64,000 bases of DNA, from contig NZ_VCEI01000028.1 of assembly GCF_005860765.1 (NCBI RefSeq), forward strand, positions 1 through 64,000, written 5' to 3'. A program made the position numbers and the translations under genes. Source of the stretch: Dyadobacter sediminis. Its GTDB lineage: Bacteria; Bacteroidota; Bacteroidia; Cytophagales; Spirosomataceae. The notes beneath the pieces are model-generated. The model made no database searches, was not told the origin of the DNA, and was given only the letters and a program-made list of their open reading frames with translations. Below are positions 43,384 to 52,785 of this stretch, one piece after another; position 1 is the first letter of the stretch, and each line of letters begins with the position of its first letter.

Positions 43384-46300
43384 TTACCCAACCGCCATCT
43401 TCGCCATCTCCTTCCAGATATAATGCGGAGCTGACTCGCGCAATGCCCAATTGATACTCATCGGCTTCGCTCCGTAATGGTCGATATAATCCGCCAAGCC
43501 CAGGAAGACATAGGCAATCGTATTATTGAATTCATCATTGTTCTTCTCCCGCACAAAAAGAAGAATCGATTTCCCCGTTTGCTTTTGCTTTACATAGGAT
43601 AGCCCCTTGCCAGTTTCAGGCCGGGCGTTGTTCTGAGATTGCCAGTGAAATATCTTTTCACTGACTGCGTAATCGTTATACAATGTCGTCGGAGAGTAAT
43701 TTGCTTCTGTCTTTTCCAGCGTTATGAGCAGCAGCTCGGCATTCTTTGCTTCCAGGTTTACAACCCCTTCGCGGTTGCTTGATTTTCTTTCAAATGTGCT
43801 TTCTCCGAAAGCGGCCAGGACCTGTTCCCTCGAATATCGACTATGTACTTTGAGTGGTTGAACGAAAGGCAGATCAGTGTCCATTTCGATGTGCGAAATT
43901 CTGTCAATCACCAGTTCGAGCAGCTCGACCATTTCACTCACTAGCTGTTCATTTCTTCCAATTTTTGCAATACTTGCCGATAGGTCCTCTGCTCCGCCTG
44001 GGCTTTGCCAAAAGTCGTAGTGAAGCATGGTTAGCATTAATTTTTCATGATCCGGCAACGTATTTGCATCTACCTGAAACTTCTGCTTCGCCATCCTTAG
44101 AATGAATGACAAATAGCTGAATGAATTACAGCAGAGCCACTTTTTCAGTATCGTGCGCTTCGTCTCCTCCTCATTGATGGGCGATAGATCGTCCAATCGA
44201 TTCGCTAACTGACAAAGTCTGCTCCAAGTCGCTCGCTTGTAAATCGCTTGCAGCGGAATGTTATGGAAAGCGACAAAGTTTTTAAGCGATAAAGGCATTG
44301 TGGTTTGATGCCGGAAATTGGCGATTTTGGCAACGAGCTGATTTGTATTGAGCTGAGTTGCCGACCTGATATTTTTGAGAATGATTTCCTTTGCCTTCTT
44401 TTCTAAAACAATGGAGCATCCCAATGGCAAATGTGGAAAATCACGTTCGAGTTCTTCCAGCGTAGAAGTATTGGTTTTACCTATAAGCGCTCTGAATTTG
44501 CCTTCAAAATCGTATTCCGGCCGGGCATTGCCAACAAAGTCAAGAACAGTCAAGCACTCCTTACTTTCTGAAAGTCGCAAACCCCTACCAAGTTGTTGAA
44601 GAAACACCGTTAAACTTTCGGTAGGCCGTAAAAACAGCACTGTGTCAATCTCTGGGATATCGACACCTTCATTGAAGATATCAACCACGAAGAGGTAGTT
44701 GATATCCTTTCGCAACAATTTAGATTTGATGGTGGATCTCAATTCTTCACGGTCGCCTCCGCTGATAAGGTAATCCGCTTTTAGCCCAGCTAATGAAAAC
44801 TTTTCCGCCATGTAAATGGCGTGTTCCCGAGTGACACAAAAACCCAATGCCCTGACATCCTCATAGTCTGTGAGATAGTTTCTGCAATGATTAATTATTT
44901 CTCCCACCCGAAGATCATTGTGCGTATAAATTTTCGTCAGCTCGCTTGGGAGATAGCGTCCATTCTGCCAGGTTGCGTTAGATAAATCTGTACTGTCGCT
45001 AATTCCAAAATATTGAAATGGACAAAGCAGTTTCCTGTTCATGGCCTCAGGCAATCTGATTTCGGCTGCAATTGTATCACAAAAATCTGCCAGAATATCA
45101 GCCCCGTCGGTACGCTCGGGAGTCGCGGTTAAGCCAAGAAGCACCTTCGGCTTAAATTTATTTAGAATCGGGCGGTAACTATTCGCGGCGATGTGGTGTA
45201 CTTCATCAATGATAATGAAGTCATAATAGCTTTCCGAAAGCGGTAGCTCCTCCATGCGATTTGCAAGAGTCATCACGGACGCAAACACGACATCGTAATT
45301 GTCTGGCTCAATGCCGTCAACCCAGAGATCGCCAAAGTTGTTGTCACGTAGAATGCCCGCAAAAGTAGCCCTTGCCTGCATCAATATCTCCTTTCTATGT
45401 GCGACGAAAAGCAGTCTCGCGTGAGGCTGCGTTTTAAGAAAGTTCTTGAAATCAAATGCCGAGACTACCGTTTTGCCTGTACCGGTTGCAGCGACAATCA
45501 AATTTCTATTCCTATTATGAATTTGTCTCTCTGCTAAGAGCTTTTCTGAAATTTCCTCCTGGAACGGTAAAGGCTTTATATCAAAGAAAGAAGTCCCTTC
45601 GACCTGGCCTTTGTTCTTTTCTCTTCCGAGGGCCGCTTTTAGTTTCTCCGAATGTTCACCTGACCGGAAATATTCGAATTCTCCGTCTTGCCAATATGTT
45701 TCGAAAGTCTTCGCGAATTTATCTATGATGTGACCAACTTCTTGAGTTGTTACTTTCAGGTTCCACTCCAATCCGCTGGTTAGTGCGCTCCTTGAAATAT
45801 TGGATGAACCAATGTAGCCCGTATTGAAGCCAGTATTTCGGAAGAACAGATAAGATTTAGCATGTAGTCGCTCGTTTTCCGTATTGTATGAGATTTTTAC
45901 TTCACAATTGGGCAGGCTGGCTAAAAACTCTACCGCTTTCAGATCAGTCGCACCCATGTAGGAGGTCGTGATAATTCTAAGGGAATTACCTTTACGCGTG
46001 AATTCTTCCAGTTCTTTCTGAAAGATTCTGATTCCTGACCATTTGATGAAGGAAACCAGGAAGTATATCTTATCAGAAGACAATATTTCCTTTTTCAACT
46101 CACTTTCAAGCGAAAGACCGACATTAGAACCTGTGAATAACTCGCTTTGTCCCAATCCTGTAAATGGAGTTATTTCCTTGATATGTTTTTCAAAATCGGA
46201 GAAAGGCGCATCCATTTTCGCGAATACAGCATGCAGGATTTTTCCATTTATTGAAACCAAGTCATCCTCGAAATCTGTGTGATCCAACTCGGTTCGAAGT

Positions 46301-46527
46301 ACCCTGATAATCTTGTTTGACAGATCAATTTGATGTTCAATGCTGTCATCTCCCGTGATTAAGCTTAATGCGTAGTTCAAACACCCACTTACATGCTGGC
46401 TAAGCACGCGAGCGACCTCGCTCTTTTCGACAGGAGTTTCCTTTACATAGAATTGCTGTTTATCGAGGGAGCTTATCTTTGAGTCGATAAGCTTAGTGAT
46501 CAAATTCTCGTAAAGGCCTTGCTGCAT
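43384..46527 (-). CDS. PLD-nuclease / DEAH-helicase / DUF3427-like protein, candidate defence effector
   Basis: 1047 residues, cytoplasmic. Residues about 130-280 form a phospholipase-D-type nuclease domain with the HxK motif (LHAKSYLFF, His222) and GYIGSSNISRSAL; the usual aspartate of HKD is replaced. A superfamily 2 helicase follows: Walker A AATGTGKT (346-353), DEVHH (441-445), TATPERTDGADILADF, and a C-lobe with VDIFNEGVDIPEIDTVLFLR and QQLGRGLRLSE. The remainder (~700-1047) fits the DUF3427 region often paired with such helicases. Family members are annotated as HKD nuclease/helicases and occur in defence neighbourhoods. It is divergent from two nuclease genes (111-base gap). Confidence 0.88.
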   Translation of the reverse strand: MQQGLYENLITKLIDSKISSLDKQQFYVKETPVEKSEVARVLSQHVSGCLNYALSLITGDDSIEHQIDLSNKIIRVLRTELDHTDFEDDLVSINGKILHAVFAKMDAPFSDFEKHIKEITPFTGLGQSELFTGSNVGLSLESELKKEILSSDKIYFLVSFIKWSGIRIFQKELEEFTRKGNSLRIITTSYMGATDLKAVEFLASLPNCEVKISYNTENERLHAKSYLFFRNTGFNTGYIGSSNISRSALTSGLEWNLKVTTQEVGHIIDKFAKTFETYWQDGEFEYFRSGEHSEKLKAALGREKNKGQVEGTSFFDIKPLPFQEEISEKLLAERQIHNRNRNLIVAATGTGKTVVSAFDFKNFLKTQPHARLLFVAHRKEILMQARATFAGILRDNNFGDLWVDGIEPDNYDVVFASVMTLANRMEELPLSESYYDFIIIDEVHHIAANSYRPILNKFKPKVLLGLTATPERTDGADILADFCDTIAAEIRLPEAMNRKLLCPFQYFGISDSTDLSNATWQNGRYLPSELTKIYTHNDLRVGEIINHCRNYLTDYEDVRALGFCVTREHAIYMAEKFSLAGLKADYLISGGDREELRSTIKSKLLRKDINYLFVVDIFNEGVDIPEIDTVLFLRPTESLTVFLQQLGRGLRLSESKECLTVLDFVGNARPEYDFEGKFRALIGKTNTSTLEELERDFPHLPLGCSIVLEKKAKEIILKNIRSATQLNTNQLVAKIANFRHQTTMPLSLKNFVAFHNIPLQAIYKRATWSRLCQLANRLDDLSPINEEETKRTILKKWLCCNSFSYLSFILRMAKQKFQVDANTLPDHEKLMLTMLHYDFWQSPGGAEDLSASIAKIGRNEQLVSEMVELLELVIDRISHIEMDTDLPFVQPLKVHSRYSREQVLAAFGESTFERKSSNREGVVNLEAKNAELLLITLEKTEANYSPTTLYNDYAVSEKIFHWQSQNNARPETGKGLSYVKQKQTGKSILLFVREKNNDEFNNTIAYVFLGLADYIDHYGAKPMSINWALRESAPHYIWKEMAKMAVG

Positions 46528-46638
46528 GGGGTGAGTTTTAAAATAGTATTCGGATAAAATTGCAAAAAACTATTACTTGCTAAAATAACAGTTTGACATA
46601 GATCTTTTACAAAGTATTCAAAGTCCTCCAAAAAACAT
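46528..46638. promoter_or_regulatory. Divergent promoter region of the helicase/nuclease cassette
   Basis: A 111-base AT-rich gap between the helicase start (minus) and the first nuclease start (plus). Shared control of both sides is inferred from geometry. No specific operator is visible. Confidence 0.4.
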
Positions 46639-47664
46639 ATGAAAGAAACCCAAACCCCGAACATCTTTAAACTAGCAACAAAGGAATTAACTCAGGATGC
46701 GTTCTTTGCTTGGCTATTGCAATGGGCCGATCAAAAGTATAGAGGCGTAAACACAAATCTGAATCATACTGCACAGGATTTTGTGAGGAAGCTCATTGGG
46801 CAAACTGATACTTACGCCATAACGACAGTAGAGGTTGGTAGGCAACGGCAAAATATCGATGTCTGGGCAGAGATTAATTGTGAGTATTTCATCAGTATAG
46901 AAGATAAAACCAATACCGGCAGGCATTCGAATCAACTAGCACGTTATAAAGAACTCGTTGAAAGTGAGTTCGGTGGAAAGCCACACAAGCTCACATTTGT
47001 ATACCTCAAAACAGGGAATGAAAGTCTTTCATCGTTGGATCTGATTAAGCGCCAAGAAGGATATACGATCATTGATAGAAGGACGGTTCTCGCAATACTC
47101 GATGCCCGACCCGTAAACAACGATATTTTTAATGACTTTCGATCATATCTAGCAAGGTTGCAGGAGCTAACAGATTCTTGTTCCAACTTCGAGGCAGTAA
47201 AAACCGACGAAAGTGCCGCCCAAGGGTTCTACCTTAATTTACAAAAGCTTCTCCCTGAATGGACTGATTGGAACTATGTATCGAATCCTACTGGCGGTTT
47301 TTGGGGATTTTGGTATCACTGGGTACAGATTAATGACTTTAAATTGTATATCCAGATTGAAAATAAGATTAAGGTTGATTTACAGGTCAAAATCAAAATT
47401 GAAGGCAGGGCACCTAACATCGATTATTTAAACCAGCTATGTTCCCAGCTAGGAGAATTGGCGTCTAGATATGGACTCCTGATTGCTAAACCAAAAAAAT
47501 TTAGGCTGGGAAATACGTCGACGCTTGCTATTGCGGTGAATGCTCTTCCATCGACTACGGATGAGGATCTTGATATGTCGCGCATCTTGACCAATCTTCA
47601 AAACCTCCAACAAGTACTGGATGAGTATGCTTTGATATCCCTTCCGACGAACAGTAATTTATAA
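46639..47664 (+). CDS. PD-(D/E)XK nuclease-family protein (PDDEXK_4 type)
   Basis: 341 residues. The N-terminus NIFKLATKELTQDAFFAWLL is the recognisable opening of the PDDEXK_4 group. The nuclease core is QNIDVWAEINCEYFISIEDK with Asp74 and the E-x-K motif Glu88-Asp89-Lys90, followed by the helix HSNQLARYKELVE. The C-terminal half (WNYVSNPTGGFWGFWYHWVQ, LYIQIENKIKVDLQVK) is a separate domain, perhaps for DNA or partner binding. Proteins of this group are found in restriction-like and phage-defence loci, but no activity is known to me for this one. Stop and next start are three bases apart, so co-translation with the next gene is likely. Confidence 0.82.
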   Translation: MKETQTPNIFKLATKELTQDAFFAWLLQWADQKYRGVNTNLNHTAQDFVRKLIGQTDTYAITTVEVGRQRQNIDVWAEINCEYFISIEDKTNTGRHSNQLARYKELVESEFGGKPHKLTFVYLKTGNESLSSLDLIKRQEGYTIIDRRTVLAILDARPVNNDIFNDFRSYLARLQELTDSCSNFEAVKTDESAAQGFYLNLQKLLPEWTDWNYVSNPTGGFWGFWYHWVQINDFKLYIQIENKIKVDLQVKIKIEGRAPNIDYLNQLCSQLGELASRYGLLIAKPKKFRLGNTSTLAIAVNALPSTTDEDLDMSRILTNLQNLQQVLDEYALISLPTNSNL

Positions 47665-47667
47665 ATT

Positions 47668-48906
47668 ATGACAACAAATTGGAAAAGACAGACTGGGCAG
47701 CCCCTGTTGATCTTGAATAATGCAACCCGAAGCATGGAACGAGTATCGCTCTTTAGCAATGAATTCTCTGAAAGCTGGCTGCAAAAACTCATACATGAAA
47801 ACGCTTCCCTTCTTCCAATCAGTGAAATTGAATCCGGATTTGCTAATGCAATTTCTATGGGCAGGGAAATAAAAACCAAGTCTGGGTATATTGATAACCT
47901 GCTCATCTCACCAGATGGCTATATAACAATTGTAGAAACAAAACTTTGGCGGAATCCACAGGCAAGAAGAGAAGTGGTCGGACAAATCCTGGACTATGCC
48001 AAAGAATTAAGTAAATGGACTTTCTCTGATTTGGATATTAGCCTGAAACGTTACGATCAAACTTCTGAAGGAGTTGTCGCGAAGGTTCGCAGACATCCGG
48101 GTTGCGAAGATATAGAGGAACATACGCTGATCGACAACATCAACAAAAACCTAAGAAGAGGACGTATCTTACTTTTAATTGTTGGAGACGGAATTCGTGA
48201 AAGCGTTGAAGAAATGGTCGAGTATCTGTCACAAACTCCCCAGCTACACTTTACTCTGGCACTGGTCGAACTGCAAGTATACAGGCTTGGCGATTCTATT
48301 GATTCCCTGTTAATCATTCCGCAAGTCGTGACCAGAACAAGGGAAATTACAAGGGCTGTTGTACGTGTAGAAGGAGACTATTCTACTGGATTAACCTTAG
48401 ATATTGACAGCGACCTGGGGACTGAACCAGAAACATTACACAGGAGATCATCAGGACGAACCACACTTTCAGCTCAGGACTATTTTGAGCAGCTGCTGCA
48501 AAACACAAATTCCTACACTGTCGATTTTGTGAAAAAGGTTATAACAGATAGTCAACAAATTGGCCTAACTGTTGAATGGAACGCATCCAGTTTTGGACTC
48601 CAATTCCCTGATCCGGCCGGAAGCGGGCTTAGAATTAGTATTATGACTTTTGATAAAAAGGGTCAAATCATGTTAGGCTATGCTGAAAAGCAGATTGAAG
48701 CCTTAAACATTCCATCCAATATCAATTACAGTTTTTGTGCAGAAACGGCGGTGATGTTTACCGGACTTGCACCTAATCCTCTTAAGCTGGGAAGCTGGAA
48801 CCGAAGAATTTCCATCTCAGAGCTAATTCCTTCGTATGATCTTTTTATGGAAAGATTAGAAGTATACTTAAATGAAATATCTGATTCGCAAACAACGCCG
48901 GATTAG
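47668..48906 (+). CDS. PD-(D/E)XK endonuclease-like protein (NucS/DUF91-like core)
   Basis: 412 residues. The core reads SGYIDNLLISPDGYITIVET followed by KLWRNPQARREVVGQILDYA: Asp76, Glu90-Thr91-Lys92 and Gln106 form a complete (D/E)XK site with the QxxxY helix. The region before it (ESWLQKLIHENASLLPISEI) is the lead-in seen in NucS-like and Shedu-like nucleases. The C-terminal half (~230-412) contains a DUF4268-like segment (FEQLLQNTNSYTVDFVKKVI, LQFPDPAGSGLRISIM). It is downstream of the first nuclease, forming a two-nuclease operon divergent from the helicase. A defence role is inference from architecture and setting. Confidence 0.82.
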   Translation: MTTNWKRQTGQPLLILNNATRSMERVSLFSNEFSESWLQKLIHENASLLPISEIESGFANAISMGREIKTKSGYIDNLLISPDGYITIVETKLWRNPQARREVVGQILDYAKELSKWTFSDLDISLKRYDQTSEGVVAKVRRHPGCEDIEEHTLIDNINKNLRRGRILLLIVGDGIRESVEEMVEYLSQTPQLHFTLALVELQVYRLGDSIDSLLIIPQVVTRTREITRAVVRVEGDYSTGLTLDIDSDLGTEPETLHRRSSGRTTLSAQDYFEQLLQNTNSYTVDFVKKVITDSQQIGLTVEWNASSFGLQFPDPAGSGLRISIMTFDKKGQIMLGYAEKQIEALNIPSNINYSFCAETAVMFTGLAPNPLKLGSWNRRISISELIPSYDLFMERLEVYLNEISDSQTTPD

Positions 48907-49193
48907 ATTTATAGTTTCAATGGCAAACGTATTTTTCTTATTTTTACGTTAGCAAAATCGCAGTTACCGCGACCAAAAACCACAGGCATTTCCAAACTTT
49001 GAACACAAAAAACCACCCGAAAACGCACTAGAAAACCAGCGAAACCCGACCCCAAACAACTCAATTTTCGCTAAAAGAATTATACATAACAAATATACTG
49101 TTGTACTATATGTATAAAAAATAGTGAGTCTTTCGTGTAGTTTACCTCAAATACAGGAGGCAAGACCTTGATTACGAGTCGATTAAAGGCAAA
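48907..49193. other. Intergenic region with an imperfect long-range repeat
   Basis: No supported gene. Holds a 40-base stretch (48954-48993, starts AAAATCGCAGTTACC) that matches 57348-57387 at roughly three quarters of positions. Confidence 0.4.
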
Positions 49194-49214
49194 GTTCGAG
49201 ACCCGTCTCCCTCC
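49194..49214 (+). other. tRNA 3'-end-like sequence, probable integration attachment site
   Basis: GTTCGAGACCCGTCTCCCTC(C) has the form of a tRNA T-loop (TTCGAGA), the 3' side of a T-stem (CCCGT) and an acceptor 3' strand (CTCCCTCC). The sequence 5' of it does not form the rest of a tRNA (no pairing partner for the T-stem). A lone tRNA 3' end just before an integrase gene is the classic product of site-specific integration. Confidence 0.55.
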
Positions 49215-49289
49215 CTTGAAATAAGTTCAAAGTCAAACAAAATGCCTGTAAATCAATGATTTGCTGGCATTTTTGTTTTTTAGATTATA

Positions 49290-49880
49290 TCAAAGAACAT
49301 TCGGTCTGCTTTTCTATTTAAAGCCCGCCAGAAACCAAAATAGGAACAGTTCGCTACATTTATCTGCGAATTACCGTCGATGGCAAGGTCGCCAAGCTAT
49401 CTACCAAAAAGCTATGGAATACCGAAAGGTGGAATTTCTCAGTTGGACGCCCAGCCGGAAACAAGGAAGATGCCAAGACGATTAATGCATGCTTGGATAT
49501 GCTCACTGCCAAAGTTTACCAGGCCAAGAAAATTTTTACAGAGGATGACAAAGAAATTTCTGCGGAAGGACTGAAGAACATTCTGCTCGGCAAGAGCAAC
49601 GAAACCCGAACGATCCTTAAAGTTTTTGCGCATCACAATGAGCAGATAGGAAGCACTTGTCGATCAAGAGTTCGCACCACTAACTTTGAAGCGCTACAAG
49701 ACCGCGAAGGAGCATACTGCCTCCTTTATCAAGTGTAAGTACAAGAAGGATGACATGGCGATCTAGGACTTGAATTATGAATTCATTAACTGAATTCAAT
49801 TTCTGGCTTCGGAGTGCAAGAGGCTGTAATTATAACTCGGCAATCAAGTACATGAGCAATCTGAAAAAGGTCGTCAGGAC
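49290..49880 (+). pseudogene. Decayed tyrosine recombinase (integrase), N-terminal and core-binding parts only
   Basis: Successive frames spell a Bacteroidota phage-type integrase: an N-terminal scrap, then TKIGTVRYIYLRITVDGKVA and KLSTKKLWNTERW with GNKEDAKTINACLDMLTAKV (arm-binding domain). After a frame change comes ALVDQEFAPLTLKRYKTAKE and HTASFIKCKYKKDDMAI, then an in-frame TAG at 49764-49766. After another frame change come FNFWLRSARGCNYNSAIKYM and SNLKKVV (SAM-like core-binding domain). The sequence ends at about 49880, exactly where the histidine-kinase gene ends, so the whole catalytic domain (R...HxxR...Y) is missing. At least three frame or stop lesions show it is long dead. It sits about 75 bases after the tRNA-end-like site. 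Confidence 0.85.
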
Positions 49881-51967
49881 TAGTGCTGTTCCAAGGATTT
49901 ATAACGCTTGTCGAGCAAACCGGTGAGCAATGATGTCATTGATTCCAGATCCACAGGCTTCACCAGATGTCCATCAAAACCTGCTTCTTTGGTTCGTTGA
50001 CGGTCTCCATCCTGACCATACCCTGTTACTGCAATCACAACCACAGCCTGACCCCAAGCTTGCTGACGGATGAGACCACACGTGGCATACCCATCTAAAC
50101 CCGGCATGCCAATGTCCAGCAGAATAGCAGCCGGTTGAACCTCCTGGGCCGCTTCGATGCCTGCCCGACCACTCGTTCGGGTATGGGCTTCATAGCCTTT
50201 GATGTTTAACAGCATTGCCATCATTAAGCCTGCATCTGCATTATCATCGATTACTAAAATTCGCTTGGCTATGGCTGACTCCGCAATTTGCAGGGCAGGT
50301 TTTACTAGCTGCATCCCAGTAACTCCCAACATCGGCAGATGAACCGTAAAGCTGCTACCTTTGCCTATCCCTTCGCTCTGGGCTTCCACGCGGCCCCCAT
50401 GCATCTCCACCAGCCGCTTGACTAATGTCAGGCCTAAGCCTAAGCCTCCTTTCGAGCGAGCCAGTGAATTATCCACTTGTACAAACAGCTCAAAGATGGC
50501 CGATAGTTGATCAGTCGCCAAACCAATACCGTTATCCCTTACCTGAAGAATTGCTTCGTTGTTGTGGTATCTTACACTAACCCACACCTGTCCTCGCTCA
50601 CCCGTATAGCGGGCTCCATTGGTTAACAGGTTGGTTACCACCTGGGTCAAGCGGGTGGCGTCGCCTTCCAGATAGATGGCAGCCTGGGGTAGGTCAATGT
50701 GCAAGCGCTTTCCCTGTTGCTGATAAACTGAATGCACCGATTCGGCGGCCTGACCGACGATCTCAACCAAGTTGACCCGTCCGGTCTTGAGGTCAATCTT
50801 GCCCCGATCAATGCGGCTTACATCCAGCAGATCATCTACCATCCTGACCAAATGCTCCGTTTGGCGACGCATCATCTCTAAGGTCGACCGGTTCATATCT
50901 TCGGTGATGGTTAAATCCAGAATGTGAAGTCCTGAGCGGATGGTGGACATGGGGTTACGTAGCTCGTGAGCCAACATGGCCAGAAACTCATCCTTGCGCC
51001 GGTCGGCTTTCAGGAGCCCTTCCTGTGCTTGTTTGGCATCATCAGTATCAATACTCAGGCCGTACCAAGCTTCAATTTGTCCGGCTGAGTTGCGGCGAGG
51101 CAGGGCGCGGAAGATGTGCCAACGATACACGCCATCGTACCGTTCATAGCGTACCTCCCCTTCATAGGATTCACCTGTCTGCTGGCAGCGTTGCCAGTAG
51201 GGCAGAATACGAGCTGCATCATCGGGATGCATCGTCAACATCCATCCATGCCCACTGGCCTGCTCATAGGTCTGGCCCGTATAGTCATACCAGCGTTGGT
51301 TGAAATAAATGTTTTCCCCTGATGCTGAACAGACCCAGACCAGCGCTGGAGCGGCTTCCGTTATGGTCCGAAACTCGGCTTCGCTTTTACTTAATGCTTC
51401 CTGGGCGCGGGTATGTTCGAGTGTTTGGGTATCTTGGGAAAGGATAATGACCGCTGCCTGGGTAATGGCCTTGGCCAGAGACTCTTCTTGGGCCGTGGCC
51501 TGATGAAAGTGGGGAAAGTAGAGGGCCAAACTTCCGATGGCTTTGCCCTGCCGGGTCAGGATGGGGTAAGAGCTCGCAGCGCAAAATCCATGAGCGATAG
51601 CCATAGGCAAATAGGGTTGCCAGTGCGGGTCTTTGAACACATCCGGCGTGTGAACGGTCCGGCCGGTGGCGATGGCATAGCCGCTGCAAAACGAGTCGTC
51701 ACTAACGGGAAAGCCATTTAAGGGGGCTGTGTAGGAGGGGGCCATGTCGCCCGCTCCCTCGATGGCATGCAAGCGTTTGCCGTCAGGATAGGCCAGGTAA
51801 AAGGCTGTACGCACGTCGCTGCCCAATTCGAGTTTGACCAGTTGAGCGAGGATGTTCAAGACGTTGACCAGAGATTCTCCGTTGATGGCCGCCTGAAAGG
51901 CTTCGTTTTGGAGTAGGGTACGCTGTTGGGCAGTAATATGGCAGAAATCGTGTGGTATGCTGTTCAT
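49880..51967 (-). CDS. Hybrid sensor histidine kinase (GAF-PAS-HisKA-HATPase-REC)
   Basis: About 695 residues from MNSIPHDFCHITAQQ; the ATG at 51991 adds eight. No membrane segment, so a cytoplasmic sensor. A GAF domain (~20-185) and a PAS fold (~200-315, VCSASGENIYFNQRWYDYTG) precede the HisKA box FLAMLAHELRNPMSTI with the phosphorylated His. The ATPase has an N-box (VTNLLTNGARYTGE), G1 (DNGIGL) and G2 (GGLGLGLTLVKRL). A C-terminal receiver follows (LVIDDNADAG, acceptor Asp in LLDIGMPGLDG, Lys in LVKP). The gene is visibly richer in G/C than its neighbours and abuts a dead integrase, which suggests horizontal acquisition. No cognate output gene is adjacent. Confidence 0.93.
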   Translation of the reverse strand: MNSIPHDFCHITAQQRTLLQNEAFQAAINGESLVNVLNILAQLVKLELGSDVRTAFYLAYPDGKRLHAIEGAGDMAPSYTAPLNGFPVSDDSFCSGYAIATGRTVHTPDVFKDPHWQPYLPMAIAHGFCAASSYPILTRQGKAIGSLALYFPHFHQATAQEESLAKAITQAAVIILSQDTQTLEHTRAQEALSKSEAEFRTITEAAPALVWVCSASGENIYFNQRWYDYTGQTYEQASGHGWMLTMHPDDAARILPYWQRCQQTGESYEGEVRYERYDGVYRWHIFRALPRRNSAGQIEAWYGLSIDTDDAKQAQEGLLKADRRKDEFLAMLAHELRNPMSTIRSGLHILDLTITEDMNRSTLEMMRRQTEHLVRMVDDLLDVSRIDRGKIDLKTGRVNLVEIVGQAAESVHSVYQQQGKRLHIDLPQAAIYLEGDATRLTQVVTNLLTNGARYTGERGQVWVSVRYHNNEAILQVRDNGIGLATDQLSAIFELFVQVDNSLARSKGGLGLGLTLVKRLVEMHGGRVEAQSEGIGKGSSFTVHLPMLGVTGMQLVKPALQIAESAIAKRILVIDDNADAGLMMAMLLNIKGYEAHTRTSGRAGIEAAQEVQPAAILLDIGMPGLDGYATCGLIRQQAWGQAVVVIAVTGYGQDGDRQRTKEAGFDGHLVKPVDLESMTSLLTGLLDKRYKSLEQH

Positions 51968-51991
51968 AATTCGGCAAAGGCTCTTTGGCAA

Positions 51992-52331
51992 AAACCATTA
52001 AGTTACTAATGTGATTTTACTCCACTAAGTTAGTTAATCAATGCCTTTGTTCCGACGCAAAGTGAGAGTAAAAAATTGTAGACTAGTAACATCTTTTTAA
52101 ATGTACGAAATCTACGGTGGACCCGGACAAAGCCAGTGGAGTGTGTACAGTCTAATAACCAGGCGTTTTTCAGTAATTATATTTCGTGGTTTCTACAAAG
52201 GATGCAGGGAAACGATTACATTAAACGGAGATCCTGGCATTCCGCAATGAGAAATGTAATATTACGGCTTCTCTCTTTCAAATTTGAAATCACTCTTGCT
52301 TGTGCATCGATCTGTTAATTTGAATAGTTGC
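51992..52331. other. Non-coding interval upstream of the histidine kinase
   Basis: No supported gene; a 60-codon frame at 52136 has no protein-like features. It likely holds the kinase promoter. Confidence 0.35.
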
Positions 52332-52484
52332 TTACCTCATTGAGCAGGCCAGGAAAATGTATGGTTTGAGTAGAAACTGGTCAGCATTGCATTCCTTGGC
52401 GATTTCCGCCAGATTGTACTCAGCGGACACTTGTATTATTGTCAGCATACAGATGGTTTTCAGCCATTTTTTCTCAACATGCAT
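52332..52484 (-). pseudogene. Possible C-terminal scrap of a response-regulator receiver
   Basis: The minus-strand frame reads MHVEKKWLKTICMLTIIQVS, then AEYNLAEIAKECNADQFLLK and PYIF before a stop. The spacing of a hydrophobic strand, a helix, then C-N-A-D-Q-F-L-L-K-P-Y matches the last third of receiver domains, where the Lys of K-P is conserved. The phosphoacceptor part is missing. With only about 50 residues the call is weak. Confidence 0.3.
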
Positions 52485-52785
52485 ACGCTTTTCTTAAAAG
52501 AAACTCATTGTCTTAAATAAAAGCAGCAGAGTCTTCCAGTATACCTGCATTGCACTAGTAGAACTGGTTGTTTATATTGTTTTAAGACCATGCCCAAATA
52601 CTTGAATGAAATTTTCTTTTTGCCGTACATGGGATGATAATCCGCTATCAGCATTCAGTTGCCAAGTCAACATGCAGCTACGTTTGCTGCTGCTCTTGCA
52701 TCCATAGTTATTTGGCTTTGTTTGTCAACCATGTTTAATAAAAACCATAATGTTGTTCTTCAATTTTATCCAAAAATGCCCTTGC
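52485..52785. other. Non-coding interval
   Basis: About 300 bases with no supported gene or strong hairpin; presumably the promoter region of the DUF1080 gene. Confidence 0.35.

Noticed and set aside
49194-49214. A functional tRNA gene
   Set aside because: Only the T-loop, half the T-stem and the acceptor 3' strand are present; no D-arm or anticodon arm can be drawn from the preceding bases.
49493-49738. Independent gene starting at ATG 49493
   Set aside because: It is part of the broken integrase frame (DMLTAKVYQAKKIF), not a separate gene.
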